From Chroococcidiopsidaceae cyanobacterium CP_BM_RX_35 (lineage in GTDB: Bacteria; Cyanobacteriota; Cyanobacteriia; Cyanobacteriales; Chroococcidiopsidaceae): 14,995 bases of DNA. This document shows, piece by piece, positions 1 through 5,784 of this stretch. Below the pieces are notes generated by a model. It was not told the origin of the DNA and did not search any database. It worked only from the letters and a program-made list of their open reading frames with translations. The first letter of the stretch is position 1. The number at the start of each line of letters is the position of its first letter. Location: the NCBI GenBank assembly GCA_019242465.1, contig JAFAVL010000662.1, positions 1-14,995 on the forward strand, read 5' to 3'. The position numbers were made by a program, and so were the translations under genes.

Positions 1-296
1 ACCATTGATAAAACCAAATTGTATTTTCCTGGATGGTCAGGGAATTTGACGACCGCATTCAGTTTTTCTGAGTTTTGTGGAGCTAAGCTTTTTGTTAAAG
101 GAGTACGTTCGCCATTGAAGACAACTCTATTCCCTTTTAAATCGTACCAGTTATAGGAAAAGTCTACAAGATTGGGACCTGCATTATTCCAGACAAAATT
201 GCTAGTATTTTTTATAGTAACTGGTAGCTTTATTGTTTCGCCAGCTTTGCCAGATTTTGGTGGGTTTGATACTTGAATTTGTTGAGCAAATACTTT
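1..296 (-). repeat. Ig-like domain copy A (in the lipoprotein)
   Basis: This segment codes for lipoprotein residues 73 onward. It is homologous to 1735-2031 in the GT-C-like gene. Shared protein blocks include TIKLPV, KNTSNF, DFSY, RT, LNAVVK, and a G-x-Y-x-L segment near the end. At the DNA level the longest obvious match is 16 nt (199-214 and 1934-1949). The fold assignment (NBR1/CARDB-like beta sandwich) is from the motif pattern only. The copy is incomplete because the window ends. Confidence 0.75.
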
Positions 297-512
297 GTTT
301 CCTGTGCCAGGAGTGGTAGTGGCTGAAGAACCTGTGGTTTGAGAAGAAGGTGAAGTTGTAGGTGAGGATGAAGCAATTGAAGGCGAAGGCGAGGTTTCTG
401 TAGATGATGTTGTGGGCGAAGTTGAACTATTTGTCGTGTCTGGGTTACTGGAACAAGCAGCTAATGCAACAGCCATTGCGGAAATGAACAAAGTTTTCCT
501 GAGATAAAGCAT
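1..512 (-). CDS. Lipoprotein with Ser/Thr/Pro-rich linker and Ig-like domain (C-terminus cut by window edge)
   Basis: The ATG at 512-510 opens a frame that runs off the left edge after 170 codons. Residues 1-20 form a lipoprotein signal peptide: a basic n-region (LRK), a hydrophobic stretch, then the lipobox LAAC with Cys20. So the protein should be lipid-anchored on the outside of the plasma membrane or in the outer membrane. Residues 21-71 are almost only Ser, Thr and Pro, a flexible linker that could be glycosylated. From residue 73 comes an Ig-like beta-sandwich domain that matches the C-terminus of the GT-C-like protein at 1660-3765 (46 of 99 positions identical in a hand-made ungapped alignment). 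By that comparison only some 20-25 residues are missing here. It lies 150 bp downstream of gmd, with a possible promoter of its own. No clear Shine-Dalgarno sequence precedes the ATG. Its function is unknown; binding or anchoring the exported glycan is a guess. Confidence 0.82.
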   Translation of the reverse strand, partial: MLYLRKTLFISAMAVALAACSSNPDTTNSSTSPTTSSTETSPSPSIASSSPTTSPSSQTTGSSATTTPGTGNKVFAQQIQVSNPPKSGKAGETIKLPVTIKNTSNFVWNNAGPNLVDFSYNWYDLKGNRVVFNGERTPLTKSLAPQNSEKLNAVVKFPDHPGKYNLVLSM

Positions 513-525
513 GGTTATCAGCGAA

Positions 526-552
526 ATTATATTGAATCGGAGATGTCGTCAA
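526..552 (-). promoter_or_regulatory. Possible promoter upstream of the lipoprotein gene
   Basis: On the minus strand TTGACG (552-547) is followed by a 15-nt spacer and a perfect TATAAT (531-526). The spacer is shorter than the usual 16-18 nt. The expected transcription start would fall only a few bases before the ATG at 512, giving an almost leaderless mRNA. That agrees with the lack of a Shine-Dalgarno sequence, but the AT-rich context makes chance hits likely. Confidence 0.3.
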
Positions 553-662
553 TTGGTTATTAATTACTCCTGACAAATACCTGTTTTGTAGTAGAGGAGT
601 GACTCAAATAGATAGCCAGGAAGTCTTTACTCCACTAGTGAGAGTGCCCAATTTTGACGCAA

Positions 663-1649
663 TCATATTAGCACACCGTTGCCACACTCCTTGCGTAACT
701 CTTTTAAATCGTACTCAACCATTAATTCAACGAGTTGTTCAAAGGAGTATTGAGGTCTCCAATCTAGCTGAGTCTGAATTTTGTTAATACAGCCCACCAA
801 CTGCACTGGTTCATCTGGTCGGTAGAAGGCAGGATCGACAGAGACATAATCTTGCCAGTTGAGACCAACGCAGCTGAAGGCGCATTCTACTAACTCTTTG
901 ACGGAGTAAGTTCTGCCGCTAGCAATGATGTAATCATCGGGTTGTTCCTGCTGTAGCATCAACCACATTCCATAAACAGCATCTTTGGCGTAGCACCAGT
1001 CTCGACGGGCATCTAAGTTACCTAATTTCAATTCTTTGGCAAGGTCAAGCTTGATTGCAGCAGCACCACGAGTGATTTTACGAAAAACAAATTCTGTGCC
1101 GCGTCGAGGTGATTCATGAGTGTATGTGATGCCACAGCAAGCATAAAGGTTGTATCGTTGCCGATAGTTGACAGTCATCCAATGAGCGTAGGCTTTGGCA
1201 ACACCATAGGGGTTACGGGGGCGAAAGGCAGTACGCTCTGTTTGAGGAGACTCATCGGGTTGTCCAAAAACTTCACTACTAGAAGCTTGATAAAATCGGG
1301 CATCGGGCTTGCAGCGCCGGATGGATTCTAGTAGACGCGAAACACCAAGGGCAGTGTATTCAGCTGTAAGGGCTGGCTGTGTCCAGGAAGTGGGAACATA
1401 GCTTTGGGAGGCGAGGTTATAAATTTCATCTGGCTGAGCTTCGGCAATGGCATCCATTAAGGAACACTGATCTAGGAGGTCGCCAGAGAGAATCTGAACA
1501 TCGTTGCTGAGATGGCTGATGCGATCGCTTTTGCCTGAACTAGAGCGACGGACTAAGCCAAAGACTTTGTAGCCTTTTGCCACCAGAATTTCGGCTAGAT
1601 AGGAACCGTCTTGACCTGTCAACCCTGTGATGAGTGCTTTTCTTGCCAC
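663..1649 (-). CDS. gmd: GDP-mannose 4,6-dehydratase
   Basis: This short-chain dehydrogenase/reductase-type (Rossmann) enzyme converts GDP-D-mannose to GDP-4-keto-6-deoxy-D-mannose in the cytoplasm. That product is the branch point to GDP-D-rhamnose, GDP-L-fucose and GDP-perosamine. Numbering is from the GTG at 1649. The NADP-binding loop GLTGQDGSYLAE starts at residue 9. The catalytic Ser/Glu pair lies in YQASSSE (about 120-126), and the Tyr-x3-Lys pair in NPYGVAK (Tyr148, Lys152). The family signatures HESPRRG and LGNLDARRDW follow. I prefer the GTG start (328 aa) over the upstream ATG at 1715 (350 aa). The extra 22 residues are not typical of the family, the compact form fits the short GMDs of the Pseudomonas type (about 323 aa), and the ATG start would overlap the preceding gene by 56 bp. 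From GTG the gap to the preceding stop is 10 bp. No clear Shine-Dalgarno precedes the GTG. The partner reductase or epimerase is not in this window. Confidence 0.88.
   Translation of the reverse strand: MARKALITGLTGQDGSYLAEILVAKGYKVFGLVRRSSSGKSDRISHLSNDVQILSGDLLDQCSLMDAIAEAQPDEIYNLASQSYVPTSWTQPALTAEYTALGVSRLLESIRRCKPDARFYQASSSEVFGQPDESPQTERTAFRPRNPYGVAKAYAHWMTVNYRQRYNLYACCGITYTHESPRRGTEFVFRKITRGAAAIKLDLAKELKLGNLDARRDWCYAKDAVYGMWLMLQQEQPDDYIIASGRTYSVKELVECAFSCVGLNWQDYVSVDPAFYRPDEPVQLVGCINKIQTQLDWRPQYSFEQLVELMVEYDLKELRKECGNGVLI
1521..1528. repeat. HIP1 palindrome
   Basis: GCGATCGC, the highly iterated palindrome typical of cyanobacterial genomes; lies inside gmd. Confidence 0.9.
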
Positions 1650-1659
1650 GGTATTGTTT

Positions 1660-3765
1660 TTAGGGTGAAGTAACTGTGATTGAAAGTTTTGGAGATCCAG
1701 CACCTTTATCATCAAACCATGCCACCATCTCCTGTATCATTGTTAAATTTAGGGCGTAAGTTCCTGCTTGGCTAGGTGTTTTGACAACTGCATTCAAGGC
1801 AACTGACTCTTCAGGAACTACAGCCTGAGGTAGTGTTGTCCGAACACTGCTTCCACCGAAAACTTTTCCACTATCATCTACCCAATGGTAGGAGAAATCG
1901 GTTGGATAGGCTCCTGTAGGAGACCATAAAAAGTTGCTAGTATTTTTTACAAAGACCGGTAGTTTTATAGTTGCGTTAGGTTCAACAAGTTTTGGATATT
2001 CTAAAACATTGATTTCCTGAGAAAAGACCTTTGGCAACGGTAGCTGAAGTATGTAAGACGTAAAACTTCCCACAGGGCTGATGTTTCTAGCCACTGAGTA
2101 CTCAGACAGCACTTCATCCGACATTTTTAGAGAACTCGGAGATATCATACATAAGCGCCCCTTCCCACTTTCTTCTAACCAATAAGTAACCTGGGCGGTA
2201 TCCATTGACTGCATCATATCGCCGCTGTATGCGGGTGGAGCTTTACCAGTGTAACCATTGACAACTGGGACATTGGCTCCAATACCGGCCCACATAGCAG
2301 TCAACTGGTTGATCACAAATGGTACATGAGGATTTAATAAGACATATGCAACATTACAGTCTTTCTGCATTAGCGTTTGGACATCTGCTACTTCCCGTAA
2401 GTACGGTGCTTTTTCATAGCTGGGCGAACCTAAAACAATTTGCTCAGTTATGCCTACAACCAAAAGCACGCTCACTAGAGTAGATCTTAATCTTCTTCTA
2501 GTGATCGCTGTACGTAATAGGGAATCGAAACTCACTATTACAGCAACTAACAAATAGAAGTCAGCAACTGTCCAGATTCTCGTTACCGATCTAATTGCCT
2601 TAGCTCCAGGTACGACTTCATAGACTATCCTCCAAAGTGACAGTCCAGATGGTAAGCGTAGCGAAAGGATGAAAAGTGTTACAAAGACTAGTAAGCAAGC
2701 TGTAATCAGCAAAAATCTTTCCACTGTAAGCATCTTTTTGAATCGGAGTAAAGTCAGTAAAGATAACCCAGTGAGTAAAATTATGCTGATACCAGCAAAG
2801 AGATGATGTTCTGGCACGGCTGGCAAACTTTTAGAAAGCCGAGACAGTAGAGGTGACCAAAGACTGCTACCTTCTGGAACTGAAAACCAGGAAGCTAATC
2901 TTGGGAGCATGTTATCTACCTCTGAGTAAGACCTTGGCCCTATAACTCGCATAACTTCTACATAGGGGAACAAAGTCAGGCTCATTAAGCCTAGCCAGAC
3001 TAAGACAATCGCGATCGCTGCTTTATAGTTACTACGACAATATATAATTAACCTAGTTCGAGCTGACGAATCCAAAGTGCAAACTATGCCAAAAAAGATA
3101 GCTGAACTAAACAGCCAGAACCATCCTAGATATATTCCTGCTAATACTTGCAGATAGGTGAGCAACAATAGTGAGGCAAGCCGCTTACTAGTTGGCTGCT
3201 TGACAAATTCCCATCCGACCAGAAACGCTAAAGGAGTAAAAAACTGGGGCAGGAGCTGGGCATGGCTAAGTTGACCGATTCTGGGCATACTAAAAGCAAA
3301 TAGAAAAGCCCCAAACGCACTGAGTAGATGGCTCACGCGGTAGTGCCGCAGCAGGATAGCAAAGCTAGCGAAACACAGGATAGATGCAGCAATCGCCCAT
3401 ACCTGAAATGCTGTTGTTGGCGATAAGAATGCCCTAAAACCCCAATAAATTGGGGCAGAACCAAATAAATTGTCTGAGAAGGCTAGGACATTTTTGTAAG
3501 GATAAAAAAACGCTGGAGACCACAAATCGCCAATATAGTTTTTATTAGAAAGAAGTTGAAACGAATGTTCAAGAAAGTAATTATTTAGCCGAGTATCTCC
3601 TGGATCGCTTTGCATGCGCTCGAAGCCAGATATGAGTGTTGGGTTGAATAAATTAAATACTCCTATCCCACAGACAACTAAGTAAAGAGAAACTTGAGAA
3701 AAATCTGTAAGCGTGATTTTTCTGAAAGAGAAAGAGAAAACATTTTTACCTTTGGTGTTTTTCAT
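1660..3765 (-). CDS. Polytopic GT-C-like membrane glycosyltransferase with C-terminal Ig-like domain
   Basis: The protein is 701 aa from the ATG at 3765. About 10-11 hydrophobic segments lie between residues 25 and 450, the first at about 25-47. Right after it comes the acidic loop MQSDPGDTRLNNYF (about 51-64), placed like the catalytic first-loop Asp of GT-C enzymes. The motif GAKAIRSVTRIW (about 387-398) also recalls large GT-C/YfhO-like membrane proteins. After the last membrane segment there is a soluble, presumably periplasmic, region ending in an Ig-like domain (579-701) shared with the lipoprotein at 1-512. The inferred job is transfer of a sugar from a polyprenyl-phosphate donor on the outer membrane face. 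The GT2 gene directly upstream is the likely donor synthase. An in-frame ATG at 3813 would overlap that gene by 40 bp and has no ribosome binding site; the ATG at 3765 has a strong one. The enzymatic role is family-level inference; the membrane topology and domain are visible. Confidence 0.75.
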   Translation of the reverse strand: MKNTKGKNVFSFSFRKITLTDFSQVSLYLVVCGIGVFNLFNPTLISGFERMQSDPGDTRLNNYFLEHSFQLLSNKNYIGDLWSPAFFYPYKNVLAFSDNLFGSAPIYWGFRAFLSPTTAFQVWAIAASILCFASFAILLRHYRVSHLLSAFGAFLFAFSMPRIGQLSHAQLLPQFFTPLAFLVGWEFVKQPTSKRLASLLLLTYLQVLAGIYLGWFWLFSSAIFFGIVCTLDSSARTRLIIYCRSNYKAAIAIVLVWLGLMSLTLFPYVEVMRVIGPRSYSEVDNMLPRLASWFSVPEGSSLWSPLLSRLSKSLPAVPEHHLFAGISIILLTGLSLLTLLRFKKMLTVERFLLITACLLVFVTLFILSLRLPSGLSLWRIVYEVVPGAKAIRSVTRIWTVADFYLLVAVIVSFDSLLRTAITRRRLRSTLVSVLLVVGITEQIVLGSPSYEKAPYLREVADVQTLMQKDCNVAYVLLNPHVPFVINQLTAMWAGIGANVPVVNGYTGKAPPAYSGDMMQSMDTAQVTYWLEESGKGRLCMISPSSLKMSDEVLSEYSVARNISPVGSFTSYILQLPLPKVFSQEINVLEYPKLVEPNATIKLPVFVKNTSNFLWSPTGAYPTDFSYHWVDDSGKVFGGSSVRTTLPQAVVPEESVALNAVVKTPSQAGTYALNLTMIQEMVAWFDDKGAGSPKLSITVTSP
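1735..2031 (-). repeat. Ig-like domain copy B (C-terminus of the GT-C-like protein)
   Basis: This segment codes for residues 579-677 of the GT-C-like protein. It is the counterpart of the lipoprotein domain at 1-296, with 46 of 99 residues identical and no gap needed. Beyond this core the protein continues with QEMVAWFDDKG and a final strand, which shows what is probably missing from the truncated lipoprotein. Confidence 0.75.
3011..3018. repeat. HIP1 palindrome
   Basis: GCGATCGC inside the GT-C-like gene. Confidence 0.9.
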
Positions 3766-3768
3766 GCA

Positions 3769-3775
3769 CTCCTCT
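3769..3775 (-). promoter_or_regulatory. Ribosome binding site AGAGGAG deciding the start of the GT-C-like gene
   Basis: AGAGGAG lies just upstream of the ATG at 3765 and overlaps the TAG stop (3776-3774) of the GT2 gene. With the GAGG core taken as the binding site the spacing is 5 nt. Overlap of stop codon and ribosome binding site suggests translational coupling of the GT2 and GT-C-like proteins. It also argues against the longer start at 3813. Confidence 0.7.
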
Positions 3776-4472
3776 ATTCTCTTCTCAAAAATAAATTGTA
3801 TTTTAAAATACACAAAATTGCTCTAAATCCATCTTTCCAACCAATTTTTTTTCCTTCTTTATAAGTACGTCCATAATAAGATATGCCAACTTCATAAATG
3901 CGACATTCCATTTTTGCAACTTTTGCAGTTATTTCCGGCTCAAAGCCAAATCTATTTTCTTGAATTTTAATAGATTGAATGATTTCGCGTTTGAAAGCTT
4001 TATAGCAAGTTTCCATATCAGTAAGATTAATATTAGTCAGCATGTTGGAAAGAGTTGTGAGAAATTGGTTTCCTAGCATGTGCCAATAGTAAACGACTCT
4101 ATGAGGGCTGCCGCCACAAAAGCGCGAGCCAAACACAACATCAGCTTTACCTTTAAGGATAGGCTCAATGAGTAGAGGATATTCGTTGGGATCATACTCC
4201 AGATCGGCGTCTTGAACAACTACAATATCTCCAGTCGCAGCAGCAAATCCTGTACGTAAGGCAGCTCCCTTACCTCGATTCTTTTGATGATAAAAAACTT
4301 TATCTACCTGAAATTCTATTTTTGATTTTAAAAGCTCTCTTGTTCCATCAGTTGAACGATCGTCAACTATAATAATCTCTATATCTTTAACAGGAGATGC
4401 TTTAACAGCTTCAACAACTTGACAAATTGTTCCTAATTCATTAAAGCAAGGTATCACAACAGTCAATTTCAT
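3774..4472 (-). CDS. GT2 family glycosyltransferase, polyprenyl-phosphate sugar synthase type (DPM1-like)
   Basis: This is a 232-aa soluble GT-A fold enzyme of family GT2. The nucleotide-sugar-binding start [12 protein letters not shown] is followed by [12 protein letters not shown] (about 33-44). Next come [19 protein letters not shown] and the metal-binding DADLEYDP (about 88-95). VVFGSRF and the later [11 protein letters not shown] block are typical of dolichyl/undecaprenyl-phosphate mannose or glucose synthases. There is no C-terminal membrane pair, so it is the short DPM1-like form. It likely loads mannose or glucose onto undecaprenyl phosphate at the cytoplasmic face, giving the donor for the GT-C-like protein encoded next. 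The start ATG has a GAGGG ribosome binding site (4481-4477) at a suitable distance. The gap to the next gene is 8 bp. The exact sugar cannot be read from the sequence. Confidence 0.85.
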   Translation of the reverse strand: MKLTVVIPCFNELGTICQVVEAVKASPVKDIEIIIVDDRSTDGTRELLKSKIEFQVDKVFYHQKNRGKGAALRTGFAAATGDIVVVQDADLEYDPNEYPLLIEPILKGKADVVFGSRFCGGSPHRVVYYWHMLGNQFLTTLSNMLTNINLTDMETCYKAFKREIIQSIKIQENRFGFEPEITAKVAKMECRIYEVGISYYGRTYKEGKKIGWKDGFRAILCILKYNLFLRRE

Positions 4473-4608
4473 TTCACCCTCACCGCATCTAATCTATTTT
4501 CAAAGCTAATTTGAAGCAAATTACTGAACAGGCGTTCACTCTAGTAGTCGTTTTCAACAAGTGTGAACAAAACAATTTCGGTTTTGTACATTTACCTTAA
4601 ATCAGCAA

Positions 4609-5772
4609 CTATTTTAGTAAACTTAAGTATTCACCCTCTATTTTTGACCATACATAATTTGCTGTTACAAAAACCTTGCCCTGCAACCCTAACTGCTTTT
4701 TAACTGGTTCATCCATCTTCTCTAAAGCCACCTGGAACTCATCTTTATTGGTATACCAAAGTCCACCTTGTGCTCTACGACATTGCCCTACTAGAACTTC
4801 ACACCTGCCGTTGACTAACACAGGTTTACCTACTGTCCAAGCTTCTAACAATACCATAGAAAGACTTTCATAGGGGGATGGCATTACCAGTAGATCGCAA
4901 GCAGATAAAGCATCCCACTTAGTCTGCTCATCTACAAAACCTAACGAAATAATGTCTGGATGTTGAGGAATTGGCATCATTGGCTTACCTAATAACACGA
5001 GTTTCCTCGAACCAGATTCTCGCAAACGTAACTCCATATAATGGTGAAACAGCTCCTCACATCCTTTAGATGGATCGATTCTGCCAATATACAGCAAAAA
5101 TGGTTCGTAAATGTTGTATCGCTGTCGAAAGCTTTTTACACTACAGACATCTGGCGGCTCTACTGCTACTCCAGCTACAGGTCCCTTTAAGTTAGCTTTA
5201 GGGAAGCGCGACTTAAGAAAATTCCTCTCTTCTATTGTGTTAAATATGAAGCCCCGAGGTTTCTCAAAAAGGGAATCCCACATGCTCATGTAAATTGGCC
5301 ACTCGTTGTGAGCCAAGGGAGCTAAAAACGCTTTATCTTGAACAAGCGGTAATATCAAATATGTAGTTGCATACAGATAGGTAAAAAATATAAAAGCATC
5401 GTACTCATTCTTATGTTTCTCTACATACGCAATTAGTTCAGGAGAGTATGGACCCTGAGCATACATCCATGCTTCTTGTTCCTCAATAGATGCTTCTCTC
5501 ACGCGAGAAAAGAGCTTGTCAGATAGAGTATTAAAAGTTTTTAAATTCCGCTGTTTTGCAACACGAAAACGTCGGATTTTAACACCAGCAACTTCTACAA
5601 TCCCAGGTGGATAATAATTCTGCCAAGTTAGATAATCAAACGCACAGGTTGTTAAGATCTCTGTACTCCAGTACCGGGACATTCGCTCTGAAATTTTGAA
5701 ACAGTGAGCTTCTGCACCACCGTTAACCTCTAATCCACATCTTTGAACTACGAAAGCTACTCGTTGTGTCAT
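4609..5772 (-). CDS. GT4 family glycosyltransferase
   Basis: A 387-aa GT-B fold retaining glycosyltransferase, probably cytoplasmic and acting on the growing lipid-linked glycan. The N-terminal acceptor domain begins MTQRVAFVVQRCG with the glycine loop NGGAEAH (17-23). The C-terminal donor domain has YIGRIDPSKG (228-237, Arg231 and Lys236 contacting the donor phosphates). Its E-x7-E motif is Glu302 to Glu310 in YESLSMVLLEAW. The protein is a clear relative of the first half of the double GT at 8251-10596: both share GGAE-x-H, LTTC, AFIF-x2-YLY, DKAFL/NKAFL-type and AQGG segments. The start follows the stop of the preceding gene by 12 bp, so they are co-transcribed, but no good Shine-Dalgarno is seen before the ATG. 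Donor and linkage are unknown. Confidence 0.87.
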   Translation of the reverse strand: MTQRVAFVVQRCGLEVNGGAEAHCFKISERMSRYWSTEILTTCAFDYLTWQNYYPPGIVEVAGVKIRRFRVAKQRNLKTFNTLSDKLFSRVREASIEEQEAWMYAQGPYSPELIAYVEKHKNEYDAFIFFTYLYATTYLILPLVQDKAFLAPLAHNEWPIYMSMWDSLFEKPRGFIFNTIEERNFLKSRFPKANLKGPVAGVAVEPPDVCSVKSFRQRYNIYEPFLLYIGRIDPSKGCEELFHHYMELRLRESGSRKLVLLGKPMMPIPQHPDIISLGFVDEQTKWDALSACDLLVMPSPYESLSMVLLEAWTVGKPVLVNGRCEVLVGQCRRAQGGLWYTNKDEFQVALEKMDEPVKKQLGLQGKVFVTANYVWSKIEGEYLSLLK

Positions 5773-5784
5773 ATAGGTAAGATT

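Noticed and set aside
631..648. Palindrome CACTAGTG just after the gmd stop, considered as a terminator
   Set aside because: Short stem with a bulge and practically no loop, and no T-run follows.
599..787. 62-codon plus-strand frame beginning before the 3' end of gmd
   Set aside because: It mostly lies antisense to gmd, has no ribosome binding site and resembles no known protein.
3766..3813. Longer N-terminus (16 residues) for the GT-C-like protein from the ATG at 3813
   Set aside because: It overlaps the GT2 gene by 40 bp and lacks a ribosome binding site, while the ATG at 3765 has AGAGGAG in front.
4567..4587. Inverted repeat ACAAAAC / GTTTTGT downstream of the GT4 gene at 4609, considered as a terminator
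   Set aside because: The stem is only 7 bp with two G-C pairs and no T-run follows on the minus strand.
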